This document shows, in pieces, positions 1 through 7,632 of a stretch of 9,405 bases of DNA (position 1 is its first letter; each line of letters opens with the position of its first letter). This stretch comes from Alphaproteobacteria bacterium (lineage in GTDB: Bacteria; Pseudomonadota; Alphaproteobacteria; ATCC43930; CGMCC-115725). The position numbers were made by a program, and so were the translations under genes. The notes beneath the pieces are model-generated. The model worked only from the letters and a program-made list of their open reading frames with translations. It was not told the origin of the DNA and searched no databases. The stretch lies in the NCBI GenBank assembly GCA_030037055.1, contig JASHRZ010000500.1, positions 1-9,405 on the forward strand, written 5' to 3'.

Positions 1-547
1 CAACGGCGAGTCCGAAGAGGCCGATGGCAGCCAGCGCGACATGCCAGTTGGCATAGCCGGCGATCAGGGTCACCAGCACCGGCGACGTGGCATATCCCAG
101 CGAGCCCGAGACGCCGTGCACGGCATAGGCGCGGCCCAGCCGCCCTTCGCTGACGCGGTGGCTGAGGATAGAGAGGTCGGCGGGGTGGAAGACGCTGTTG
201 CCGAGACCGGCGATCGGCGCCAGCGGCAGCAGCAGCCAATAGGAGCCGGCGAAGCCAGCCAGCGCGATCGAGCCCGACAGCAGCGCCAGCCCGGCGACCA
301 GCAGCCGGTGCGCGCCGTAACGGTCGACCAGGACGCCCGCCGCCGCCTGGCCGAGGCCGGAGGTGACATAGAACAGCGTGACGAACGCGCCGAGTTCGGT
401 AAAGCCTACGCCGAACTCGGCGTGCAAGAGTGGGAAAAGCGGCGGCAGCGCCAGCTGCAGCACATGGCTCATGTAATGCGCCGTGCCGACCAGCGAGATG
501 ACCGCGACATCCCGCTCACCCCGTTGCGCGTGTGCCAGCACCGCCAT
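1..547 (-). CDS. MFS transporter, fosmidomycin-resistance (Fsr)-like, C-terminus beyond left edge
   Basis: Inner-membrane major facilitator, probably a drug or metabolite exporter; substrate unknown. Only the first ~182 codons are in the window. The protein starts MAVLAHAQRGERDVAVISLV and runs through alternating hydrophobic helices. At about residues 35-45 it reads LPPLFPLLHAEFG, followed by an SGLGQAAAGVLVDRYGAHR block, which is the loop 2-3 motif of the superfamily (G-x-L-x-D-R-x-G). Further on come GLGNSVFHPADLSILSHRV and AYAVHGVSGSLGYATSPVL. The FHP signature after a glycine-rich helix and the HG-x-x-G-x-x-G helix resemble E. coli Fsr and its alphaproteobacterial relatives; this is recognition from memory, not alignment. 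The ATG at 547 is preceded on the minus strand by AAGGGAAGAGG (557-567), a good ribosome-binding site 9 bases away. It lies 33 bases downstream of the broken DHA2 exporter on the same strand, so the two may once have shared a transcript. No frameshift is seen in the visible part. Confidence 0.88.
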   Translation of the reverse strand, partial: MAVLAHAQRGERDVAVISLVGTAHYMSHVLQLALPPLFPLLHAEFGVGFTELGAFVTLFYVTSGLGQAAAGVLVDRYGAHRLLVAGLALLSGSIALAGFAGSYWLLLPLAPIAGLGNSVFHPADLSILSHRVSEGRLGRAYAVHGVSGSLGYATSPVLVTLIAGYANWHVALAAIGLFGLAV

Positions 548-556
548 GACGAGCCG

Positions 557-567
557 CCTCTTCCCTT
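557..567 (-). promoter_or_regulatory. Ribosome-binding site of the Fsr-like transporter
   Basis: The minus strand reads AAGGGAAGAGG, ending 9 bases before the ATG at 547. It decides the start of a gene whose upstream neighbour (the pseudogene) overlaps in other frames. Confidence 0.6.
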
Positions 568-580
568 GCCGGGCCGCAGT

Positions 581-2132
581 CTAGCACAGGGGCCACAGTC
601 GCCGCCGGAATGGCTGCCATGCGACCTGGCGGCCCTCGGCAGTGACTGCAACTACTCCTGCGGCCGTGATGGGGATTGACCTGACGGGTGAAAGCGCCAA
701 CGCCGCCGGCGCCAGCAAGCCTGGCACGAGATAGACCTGGTGCAACAAGGACGCCACCGCCTGCGCCAGCCGTGCGATCGAGGCGGCGCCGAGGCTTGCA
801 CGCTGGCCCGGCTCCATCAACCGCTCCACCACGTCGCCGGCGCCGGGCAGCGACCGCGCCAAGCCGAGATTAAGCATGCCGCCGAACATGGCAGCGCCGA
901 CCGATTGGCCGCGCATGCGCGTGAAAAGGCCCATCGAGGTGGCGATGCCGCGCTCGTGCCAGGGGACGCTCGATTGCGCCGCCAGGACCCGGCAGCTGTT
1001 GCCAAGCCCATGCCGAGGCCGGTGAGAAGGGCGGCACTTCCGGCCCAGAGCGGACCGCGCGAGGGATTCATGGCGAAGAGCAGCGCCGCGCCCAGCACCG
1101 GCGCGACGCCGCCCACCGCCGCCATGGCGCAGTAGAGGAGCGGTAGGCCAGCCGGCCGGCCAGCGTGCTGGCCAGAGGCCAGCCCATCGACATGGCGGTG
1201 GCCGGCAAGGAGCGCACTGCGCCCCATCATGCCCTGGACATAGGTCGGCACGAACACCACCGTCGCCATCATCACCGCGCCGATGGCGAAGGCGCCGGTA
1301 TTGACCGCGGCGATGATGCACAGCCGCCAAAGCGCGAGGTATCATTGGCTCGGGATGCCGCCGTTCGTGGCGAATGAGCCAGAAAAGCGCCAGCGCCGCG
1401 ACGGTCAGCAGCGCCGCCACCATGCCGGTGCCGAAGCGGTCCGCCTGCAGTAGCGCCAGGATCAGCGCGCTCGACCCCGACATCAACAGCAGCGAGCCGA
1501 GATAGTCGACGCTGTGCGCCCGCTGCGGGCGCTGCTCGTCGAGCGCCAGGCCAGGACCAGCACGGAGGCGGCGCCGAAGGGCAGATTCACCCAGAACACC
1601 CTTGGCCAGCCCACCTGCTGCACCAGGAAGGCGCCGAGCAGCGGGCCGATAATGGTGGCGATGCCCCATAGGCTCGAGATCGCGCCGTGCATGCGGTGGC
1701 GCTCGGTCGGCGAATAGATATCGCCGACGATGGTGGTGGCGACCGGCATGATGGCGCCCGCGCCCAGCGCCTGCAGGCCACGAAAGGCGATGAGCGCCGG
1801 CACGTTCCAGGCTGCGCCGCACAGCGCCGAGCCGGGGGAAGATACCCGAGCCGATGATGAGCACACGCTTTCTGCCGTAGAGATCAGCGAGCCCGCCCTA
1901 GACCGGTATGGTCACCGCCTGGGCCAGGAGATAGGCGGCAAAGACTCAGTCGATCGAAACCGCCCAGCCCGGCGACGATGGTCGGCATGGCGGTGGAGAC
2001 GATGGTGCTCTTCACCGCCGCCATGAACATCGCCATCATCGCCGCGGTCATGGCCCAGCGGCGGCGCTTTGCGCTGAGCACCGGCAATGCGGAAGGTGGG
2101 GCGGCGCCGTCGGGCAAGGCGGTCTCGACCAT
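581..2132 (-). pseudogene. Broken DHA2 family (EmrB/QacA-type) 14-helix drug exporter
   Basis: Proton-driven multidrug exporter of the inner membrane, now disrupted. Joining frames gives an almost full-length protein of about 515 residues, normal for DHA2. It contains MAMFMAAVKSTIVSTAMPTI (helix 1), FAAYLLAQAVTIPV, GGLADLYGRKRV (motif A), GAGAIMPVATTIVGDIYSPT, IGPLLGAFLVQQVGWP, FWVNLPFG, then HERRHPEPMIPRAL, MMATVVFVPTYVQGMMGRSA and WHERGIATSMGLFTRMRGQS. Lesions in order of translation: frameshift at about 1945-1952; in-frame TAG at 1898-1900, where the tyrosine before GGLADLYG is expected; frameshift in the run of five C at 1834-1838; frameshifts near 1547, 1328, 1198, 1141 and 990. Most look like one- or two-base changes. 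The last frame ends at 581. The start at 2132 is weakly supported (only GGGA upstream). Its length is conserved, so decay is recent, or the read is locally poor; neighbouring genes are intact, which favours real decay. Confidence 0.88.
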
Positions 2133-2249
2133 CGGCCGCGATCCCGAGCGCGTTAAAGCAGATCTGACGCATCGCTCCAGGCTGTCAGGGCATGGGTGCC
2201 ATAGGCGAGCCCGGCGCGCGGCCGGGCGGCCACGGCATTCCCCCGGCCG
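2133..2249. other. Intergenic gap with a short GC hairpin
   Basis: This 117-base gap lies between the stop of the deaminase gene and the start of the broken exporter. It contains an inverted repeat, GCCCGGC (2209-2215) and GCCGGGC (2221-2227), with a five-base loop. On neither strand is it followed by a T run, so it is not a convincing intrinsic terminator. It could slow or stop the transcript after the deaminase gene, or be chance in GC-rich DNA. Confidence 0.3.
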
Positions 2250-3800
2250 TCAGCGCTGTTCCCAAGGCAGCGCTTCGAACGCGGCGAACGCCCGCTCGAG
2301 CTGCCATTGCGCCTGCGCTTTCTCGCTGGTCGCGAGGAAGGCGGCGCAGGCTGGGGCGGGCTCGCCGACGCCGGGCGTGCTGGCCGCGCAGGTCTCGCGC
2401 GGGGCGAAGGGCGCGAGCGAGCGCCATAGGCTCTCGCCTGTCAGGAAAGCGTATTCAAGGCTGTTGCGCGCCAGCGCCTTGAGATCGAGGTAATCGAGGC
2501 GATAGGTGAGCGCCGCGCGCAGATACTCATGGGTGAGGTCGCCGCGGGATACGCCCTCGTCATCGGTCGAGAGCGCCATCGGCACGCCGAAGCGGCGATA
2601 GGTCGCGAAGGGGTGGCGGTCGCCACGGACGCCGAGGACCTGATCATTGCTGGTGAGATTGATCTCGACCATCACCCGGCGCTCGGCCATCTCCTTGAGC
2701 AGGCCCCAGGGGTCGTCCTCCTCGAGTACGTCAACGCCATGGCCGATGCGCCGGGCGCCGGCGATCTCCACTGCTTGGCGGATATGGAAGCGCAGCTGCT
2801 CTGGCGGCACCAGCCCCGGCGCCAGTTCCCCCGCATGGAGCGAGAGCCCCACTTCTGACATTTGCCGGCCGAGAAATCCCAGGATGCGCATTTGCTGGGT
2901 GTAATCGCGCAAGACGAGGGGATCGTCCTCGGGCGCGACGAGATTGAGCCCGACGACACGCGGATCGGCTTTGGCCAGCTCGAAGGCGAGCAGCGCCTGG
3001 GCGAAGACCTGCTCCGGCGGGAAGATGCGGATCACCTGCGCGAGATAGCGCACGGTTACGGCGCAGCCGGGTCTGGCGGCGGCGCCGCCGCAGCCGAGGC
3101 GCCGGCGCATGCCCGCCTCGACATCGTCGAGCTCGCGCCGCACCGCCGGTACGATCTCGCCCAGCCCTGCCGCCATCATCTTGCGCCGCAGCCGCGCGAG
3201 ATCTTCGTCCCAGCCGACGGCAGCGCCGAGCTTGCGCGCCGCGCCCATCCCCGGCGAGGTCATCAGCTCGACATAGGAGACAGTCTCCTCGCCGGCGCGC
3301 TCGACCGCTTCGGCGAGCATGTCGGCACCGTGCCGCTCGCCGGCGGCGCTGAACTTGGCGAAAGTGGCGAAGAAATGATCATGGCCCGATTGCCGCCCCG
3401 CCACGAAGTCGCGCATCGACAGGGCGTCGATTAGTTCGGAATAAATCGCGTCGTCATGATGGATTTGCGCCGCCGGCATCGCTTGCGGTGGAGCGCAGGG
3501 CGGTGGCACCAGCGCCAGCGTCTGCTTGTTAACGCACAACCCGTCCGCCGCCGCCCAGGCGATGTAGCTCTCGGCATAGATCGCGCCGGAAAGGTGATTA
3601 TGAAGGTCGCCGCCCTTGGGCATGCGGCGCAAAAAGGCGCCGAGCAGCGGCGGCGTGCCACGGACCTCCTCGAAATAGCTCGCCGCGCGCTGTTCGTTGC
3701 CGCCGCCTGATGGGGTCGGCGCACTGCCGGCGGCGCAGGAGACAAGCGACGCAGCGGCGCAAAGAATGAAGAGCACCGTGCCGATGCGAGAGCCGCCCAT
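2250..3800 (-). CDS. Exported adenosine deaminase-like protein, predicted lipoprotein
   Basis: Member of the adenosine deaminase metal-dependent hydrolase family; expected to deaminate adenosine or a related purine nucleoside outside the cytoplasm. With the ATG at 3800 it has 516 residues. Residues 1-22 form a lipoprotein signal: R5, a hydrophobic stretch (TVLFILCAAASL) and lipobox LVSC with C22. Residue 23 is Ala, so by the E. coli +2 rule it would go to the outer membrane. Catalytic motifs are complete: HNH (H67, H69), HAGE (H322, E325), RIGHG (H354) and STDDEG (D413, D414). The MPKGGDLHNHL opening and an insert at about 85-200 recall the secreted ADGF/CECR1 type rather than the ~335-residue cytosolic enzyme. 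The mature protein has six cysteines in three close pairs (89/102, 237/246, 471/485), fitting disulfides. The frame is open to a GTG at 3923, but that would bury the signal peptide. The ribosome-binding site is weak (AGAGGG at 3814-3819, 13 bases away). True substrate unproven. Confidence 0.87.
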   Translation of the reverse strand: MGGSRIGTVLFILCAAASLVSCAAGSAPTPSGGGNEQRAASYFEEVRGTPPLLGAFLRRMPKGGDLHNHLSGAIYAESYIAWAAADGLCVNKQTLALVPPPCAPPQAMPAAQIHHDDAIYSELIDALSMRDFVAGRQSGHDHFFATFAKFSAAGERHGADMLAEAVERAGEETVSYVELMTSPGMGAARKLGAAVGWDEDLARLRRKMMAAGLGEIVPAVRRELDDVEAGMRRRLGCGGAAARPGCAVTVRYLAQVIRIFPPEQVFAQALLAFELAKADPRVVGLNLVAPEDDPLVLRDYTQQMRILGFLGRQMSEVGLSLHAGELAPGLVPPEQLRFHIRQAVEIAGARRIGHGVDVLEEDDPWGLLKEMAERRVMVEINLTSNDQVLGVRGDRHPFATYRRFGVPMALSTDDEGVSRGDLTHEYLRAALTYRLDYLDLKALARNSLEYAFLTGESLWRSLAPFAPRETCAASTPGVGEPAPACAAFLATSEKAQAQWQLERAFAAFEALPWEQR

Positions 3801-3905
3801 CCCTGGCAAAGCACCCTCTACAACCCAGTGTTGCAAGCTGGCGAAGCGTTCGGGGCGCAAGCATATCGGCTTGCCCGTTGCTGCGCGAGCATGGAGGGGG
3901 AGGCA

Positions 3906-4493
3906 ATGACAGAGGCTGCTCACGGCGAGCTGGGGTTCCAGACCTCACGCAGGCGGTCAACGCTGTCATCCAGACTTTTGCGGCTTTCGTCGGCATTTCG
4001 CCCACCGATTTCTTCGACGAAACGAAAAACCACCTGGGCCATGATCTGCGAACATGGACGTTCGTCGCCCGGGTCGCGCTGTTGTCCATCTCAACCGCGC
4101 CTATGGGAAGAGGACCGGCCAGAATGATCGGCTGCTGCCTTCGGTCCTGCTCTTCACCAAGGATCTGCCGTTTCTCGTGGCGTTCGGCTATGTCGCCATT
4201 CAAATCACCCACTCGCACCTGCTTTGGTCCGTCACCGATCGGGGATGCAGGTGGGTGTTTCTGCGCGATCGCCCGGCGACCCATCGCTTAATCGGCTCGC
4301 CGGGAAATGGGCCCGCCTTGACGCCATCCAGCTTTTGGTCACGGGACTGCTCGTCTACGGCTCCGGAACGGGCGTGACGGGCGTGCCTACCGCTTTCCTG
4401 CTGGCGGTGGCCTATGGGGATAGTTTTCTTCGACATGGGGTTCTTATTGGCGTCGCGAAAGTAGGAGCGATATATGGCAACGAGACTTCCTAG
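3906..4493 (+). pseudogene. Possible frameshifted relic of a plus-strand gene, unrecognised
   Basis: I do not recognise this gene and call it tentatively. An ATG at 3906 follows a very strong ribosome-binding site, GGAGGGGGAGG (3893-3903). Its own frame closes at about 4127, and protein-like sequence moves through three frames: TQAVNAVIQTFAAFVGISP and FFDETKNHLGHDLRTWTFVA (about 3940-4110), then LLPSVLLFTKDLPFLVAFGY (about 4130-4240), then LDAIQLLVTGLLVYGSGTG and VPTAFLLAVAYGDSF (about 4290-4430), ending at the TAG 4491-4493. In each segment about three quarters of third positions are G or C, as in coding DNA, and the last two are hydrophobic like membrane helices. Overall GC is about 60 percent or less, below the flanks. 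It would be a roughly 190-residue membrane-associated protein broken by three frameshifts. The alternative is plain intergenic DNA with chance open frames. The last bases overlap the end of the convergent deoxyribosyltransferase gene. Confidence 0.3.
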
Positions 4494-4918
4494 GCGGCCG
4501 CTAGATCGTGCAGGGCCGCGTCGATGCTCTGGGCGATCCCATCGATCTCGGCATGGGCAAGGTCGAGCCGGGTGGTGGCGGATTCGGTCAGCATGAGGTT
4601 GTAGGGCGCCTTTCCCAAATCGTCGCCGGCACGAAAATCGGTGCGGAAGACGATGATCGGCTTTTTCCCATAGGCGTAGCCGCATTCCCAGCACGTGCCG
4701 GAATCGGGATCGGGCCCGTCCATGTTCGCGACAACGACCTCGGCCCAATCGACGCCCGCCACGTCCGCGGCGAAGATCTCTGCCGCCGTCATTGATCTCT
4801 GCTCGTTCTCCTGAGGCAGAAACACCTCATGGCCGGCTTGGCGCAGCAACTGCGTCAGGCGGGCGTTGAAATCCCGCTCGGCGGTGGTGAAGAGCGGTCC
4901 GGCAAGATAGATCTTCAT
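4490..4918 (-). CDS. Nucleoside 2-deoxyribosyltransferase family protein
   Basis: Cytoplasmic enzyme of the nucleoside 2-deoxyribosyltransferase fold, which moves deoxyribose between bases or, in some members, hydrolyses deoxynucleosides or their monophosphates. The 142-residue length is typical. It starts MKIYLAGPLF, the usual beta-strand and phosphate/sugar-binding turn (A6-G7-P8), followed by TTAERDF. D57 and D67 lie in the conserved D-W-A-E-V-V-V-A-N-M-D strand and turn. GPDPDSGTCWECGYAYGKKP (68-87) holds the family signature; E78 matches the catalytic glutamate nucleophile before C-G-Y-A. N-L-M-L lies near residue 107, with a helical C-terminus ending in AAA. No strong ribosome-binding site is seen before the ATG at 4918. 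It is divergent from the DAHP synthase gene and points toward the exported deaminase about 690 bases further on, with the relic between. Base transfer versus monophosphate hydrolysis cannot be told from sequence alone. Confidence 0.9.
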   Translation of the reverse strand: MKIYLAGPLFTTAERDFNARLTQLLRQAGHEVFLPQENEQRSMTAAEIFAADVAGVDWAEVVVANMDGPDPDSGTCWECGYAYGKKPIIVFRTDFRAGDDLGKAPYNLMLTESATTRLDLAHAEIDGIAQSIDAALHDLAAA

Positions 4919-5083
4919 CGCGGCACCCGGGACAGCGAAGGGGGTGGGATCGCCATTCTAGGCCCGGCGGCCGCCGATTGCGGGCCCCTTTCGAGGCTCG
5001 CGCCGCCGGCTCTGGCTTTCGCGGGCAAAACCGGATATTCGTAGAGATTCGCGCGCGCTTTTGCGGGCGTTTACGAGGCTGTT
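4919..5083. promoter_or_regulatory. Divergent intergenic region, presumed promoters for both sides
   Basis: These 165 bases separate the divergent deoxyribosyltransferase and DAHP synthase genes, so promoters for both must start here or further in. I find no convincing -35/-10 pair; the only AT-richer stretch is about 5027-5050 (contains GGATATTCG). A perfect 12-base palindrome, CGGCGGCCGCCG, sits at 4965-4976. GCAAAA (5025-5030) and TTTTGC (5059-5064) could pair across the AT-richer part. Any operator role is speculative. Confidence 0.35.
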
Positions 5084-6469
5084 ATGGCGCAGAGATGGAA
5101 CCCCGAAAGCTGGCGGGGCAGGCCGATCAGGCAGGTGCCTGACTATCCCGACGAGGCGGCGCTGGCCGCGGTCGAGGCGACGTTGCGCAATTACCCACCG
5201 CTGGTCTTTGCCGGCGAGGCGCGGCGATTGAAGCAGGGCCTCGCGGCGGTGGCGGGCGGCCGAGCTTTCCTGCTGCAGGGCGGCGACTGCGCCGAGAGCT
5301 TCGCCGAGTTTCATCCCAACAACATCCGCGACACCTTCCGGGTGCTGCTGCAGATGGCGGTGATCCTGACCTATGGCGCCGCTTGCCCGGTAGTGAAGGT
5401 GAGCCGCATGGCCGGTCAGTTCGCCAAGCCGCGCACCGCCGACCAGGAGACGCAGAACGGCACGACCTTGCCTGCCTATCGCGGCGACATCGTCAACGGC
5501 ATGGAGTTCACCGCCGCTGCGCGCACGCCCGATCCGCAGCGCATGATCCGGGCCTATAGCCAGGCCGCGGCTACCTTGAACCTGCTGCGCGCCTTCGCCC
5601 AGGGCGGCTATGCCGACCTCCATCGGGTGCACAGCTGGAACCAGGGATTCGTGGCCGAGAGCCCGGCCGGCGAGCGCTACCGGGAGCTCGCCGACCGGCT
5701 CACCGAAACGCTCGACTTCATGGCGGCCTGCGGCCTTACCTCGGAGACGACGCCGCAGATCCGCGAGACCGATCTCTTCACCTCGCACGAGGCGCTGCTG
5801 CTGCCTTACGAGCAGGCGCTGACGCGTGTCGATTCGACCAGCGGCGACTGGTACGATTGCTCGGCGCACATGCTGTGGATCGGCGACCGCACGCGACAGG
5901 CCGATGGCGCCCATGTCGAGTTCCTGCGCGGCGTCAAGAACCCGATCGGCATGAAATGCGGGCCGAACCTCGATGCTGCCGACCTGCTGCGGCTCATCGA
6001 CATCCTGAACCCCGAGAACGAGGCCGGTCGGCTCACGCTCATTGCCCGGATGGGCGCCGACAAGATCGAGGCGAAGCTGCCGCCGCTGATCCGCGCGGTA
6101 GCGCGCGAGGGGCGCAAGGCGGTTTGGTGCTGCGATCCCATGCATGGCAACACCGTGACCTCTTCGACCGGCTACAAGACTCGCTCGGTCGATCGCATCC
6201 TGGCCGAGGTCAAGGGGTTCTTCGCCGTCCACGAGGCCGAGGGCAGCTATGCCGGCGGCGTGCATTTCGAGATGACCGGGCAGGATGTCACCGAATGCAT
6301 CGGCGGCGCGCAGGCGATTACAGAGACCGGGCTCGCCGACCGCTATCACACCCATTGCGATCCCCGCCTCAATGCCAGCCAAGCGCTGGAGCTGGCCTTC
6401 CTCATCGCCGAGGCGCTCAAGAAGAAGCGCGTCGGCGAGGTGCGCCGGCGCACCGCCGTCTCCAGCTGA
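5084..6469 (+). CDS. Class II 3-deoxy-7-phosphoheptulonate (DAHP) synthase
   Basis: Condenses phosphoenolpyruvate and erythrose 4-phosphate to DAHP, the first step of the shikimate pathway, in the cytoplasm. At 461 residues it has the plant/Mycobacterium-type (AroAII) length. The full set of class II landmarks is present: LLQGGDCAE with metal ligand C69; KVSRMAGQFAKPR (105-117); the YRGD(I)VNG loop (132-139); HSWNQGF (183-189); SAHMLWIGDRTRQ (260-272); GVKNPIGMKCGP (283-294); ARMGADKI (321-328); CDPMHGNT with H354; GGVHFEMTGQDVTEC with E396; and HCDPRLN with D426. C69, H354, E396 and D426 match the four metal ligands known in the family. The ATG at 5084 has GAGG five bases upstream (5075-5078). 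It lacks the long N-terminal extension used by the M. tuberculosis enzyme for aromatic feedback control, so regulation may differ. The next gene begins 21 bases after its stop, suggesting co-transcription. Confidence 0.97.
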   Translation: MAQRWNPESWRGRPIRQVPDYPDEAALAAVEATLRNYPPLVFAGEARRLKQGLAAVAGGRAFLLQGGDCAESFAEFHPNNIRDTFRVLLQMAVILTYGAACPVVKVSRMAGQFAKPRTADQETQNGTTLPAYRGDIVNGMEFTAAARTPDPQRMIRAYSQAAATLNLLRAFAQGGYADLHRVHSWNQGFVAESPAGERYRELADRLTETLDFMAACGLTSETTPQIRETDLFTSHEALLLPYEQALTRVDSTSGDWYDCSAHMLWIGDRTRQADGAHVEFLRGVKNPIGMKCGPNLDAADLLRLIDILNPENEAGRLTLIARMGADKIEAKLPPLIRAVAREGRKAVWCCDPMHGNTVTSSTGYKTRSVDRILAEVKGFFAVHEAEGSYAGGVHFEMTGQDVTECIGGAQAITETGLADRYHTHCDPRLNASQALELAFLIAEALKKKRVGEVRRRTAVSS

Positions 6470-6490
6470 CCGTCCGAGCGGGAGACTGCG

Positions 6491-7621
6491 ATGCAGCCCG
6501 ACCCCAAGGACTTGCCGCGCCTCACCGACAGCTATTTCCTGCGCACCAAGGAAGTGGTGCGGCGCTTCGGCGACCGCGAGGCGACGTATGCCGTCTTCAT
6601 GCGCCGTCCGGTGATCTGTACGCCCAGGCTGATGGTCGATTTTCTCGAGGCGATGGCGGTGGAGCGGAGGACGAAATTCGCCATTGATCTCAACTACGCC
6701 GAAGGCGATTGGGTCGGCGCCGGCGAGCCGCTGCTCTATCTCTCGGGCTCGCTCTATCATCTGGTGGATCTCGAGACGGTGTATCTGCAGAAGCTCGGTC
6801 CCGCCTGCGTCGCCGCCTACAACGCCTATGCCATGTGCGTTGACCTGCCGAGGACGGCGTTTCTCGCCATGGATGCGCGGCACTGCGCCGGCGCCGAGAT
6901 GGCCGAGATGATGGCCTATGCCGCCTCGGTCGGCTCGGCAGCGGCCAAGCGCGAGGTGGGCGCGGTGGGCTTCGTCGGCAACGCCAGCGATGCCACCGCG
7001 CACTTCTTCGGCAACGAGAAGGGCAAGGGCACGATGCCGCACGCCATCATCGGCTACGCTGGCTCGACGTTGCGCGCGGCGGAAATGTTCCACGAGGCGT
7101 TTCCGGACGAGACCCTCACCGTGCTGGTCGATTATTTCGGCCTCGAGGTCAGCGATTCGCTCGCCGTCTGCCGCCGCTTCCCCGAGCTCGCCGAGAGCGG
7201 CCGGCTCTCCATTCGCCTCGATACGCATGGCGGCCGCTACATCGAGGAACTCGACCTCGCGCGCAGCTACGAAGCGCTGGAAAAACATGTGCCGCAGGCG
7301 ATCCGGGGCTATCGCACCGAGGCGGAGCTGCGCTATCTCGTCGGCACCGGCGTCAGCGCCGCGGCGATCTGGCACGTCCGTCAGCGGCTCGACGCCGCCG
7401 GCTTTTCCAAGGTCAGGATCATCGCCAGCTCGGGCTTCACCCCGGCCAAATGCCGCATGATGGCGGTGGCCGGCGCGCCCATCGATGTCGTCGGCACCGG
7501 CTCCTACCTGCCGGAGCTCTGGACCGAGACCTACGCCACCGCCGATATCGTCGCCTATGACGGCAGGCCGCTGGTCAAGAAGGGCCGCGAATTCCTGTTG
7601 CGGAAGCGGGCCGATGGCTAG
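6491..7621 (+). CDS. pncB: Nicotinate phosphoribosyltransferase
   Basis: Joins nicotinate to phosphoribosyl pyrophosphate to give nicotinate mononucleotide, entry step of the Preiss-Handler NAD salvage route, in the cytoplasm. At 376 residues it is the short type of the family (E. coli PncB is near 400). Landmarks: RLTDSYFLRTKEV (10-22), the substrate-facing start; EGDWVGAGEPLLYLSGS (71-87); the ETVYLQKLG region (95-103); DARH (128-131); GTMPHAIIG (180-188), with H184 at the place of the active-site histidine; LVDYFG (212-217); RLDTHGG (242-248); ASSGF (312-316) and GTGSYL (335-340), the phosphate-binding turns near the end. The ATG at 6491 has GGGAGA at 6480-6485, five bases away. It is 21 bases after the DAHP synthase gene and followed by nadE, which completes the same pathway. 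No sign of damage. Confidence 0.93.
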   Translation: MQPDPKDLPRLTDSYFLRTKEVVRRFGDREATYAVFMRRPVICTPRLMVDFLEAMAVERRTKFAIDLNYAEGDWVGAGEPLLYLSGSLYHLVDLETVYLQKLGPACVAAYNAYAMCVDLPRTAFLAMDARHCAGAEMAEMMAYAASVGSAAAKREVGAVGFVGNASDATAHFFGNEKGKGTMPHAIIGYAGSTLRAAEMFHEAFPDETLTVLVDYFGLEVSDSLAVCRRFPELAESGRLSIRLDTHGGRYIEELDLARSYEALEKHVPQAIRGYRTEAELRYLVGTGVSAAAIWHVRQRLDAAGFSKVRIIASSGFTPAKCRMMAVAGAPIDVVGTGSYLPELWTETYATADIVAYDGRPLVKKGREFLLRKRADG

Positions 7622-7632
7622 TTCTCGGTATG

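Noticed and set aside
41..679. A 212-codon plus-strand open frame opposite the Fsr-like transporter
   Set aside because: Gln/Arg/Asp-rich antisense sequence; the minus strand encodes recognisable membrane helices and MFS motifs.
2209..2227. GC hairpin as an intrinsic terminator after the deaminase gene
   Set aside because: Seven-base stem, but no T run on either strand, and such stems are frequent by chance at this GC content.
2862..3434. A 190-codon plus-strand open frame within the deaminase gene
   Set aside because: Lies wholly antisense to the deaminase catalytic domain; no domain seen.
3801..3923. N-terminal extension of the deaminase from a GTG at 3923
   Set aside because: It would add 41 residues before a well-formed lipoprotein signal peptide, preventing export; the ATG at 3800 is preferred.
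4200..4430. A minus-strand frame beginning MSKKTIPIGHRQQE
   Set aside because: Polar and Arg-rich with no domain; opposite a plus-strand frame that looks more like protein with hydrophobic helices.
4490..4505. A second GCGGCCGC site at the end of the deoxyribosyltransferase gene, resembling a cloning junction
   Set aside because: It encodes the Ala-Ala-Ala end of the protein plus the stop codon in a GC-rich genome; no vector sequence is seen around it.
4958..7375. An 805-codon open frame on the minus strand across the DAHP synthase and pncB genes
   Set aside because: It is antisense to two clear enzymes. Its sequence is rich in Arg, Ala, Gly, His and Asp with no recognisable domain, as expected when GC-biased codons are read in reverse.
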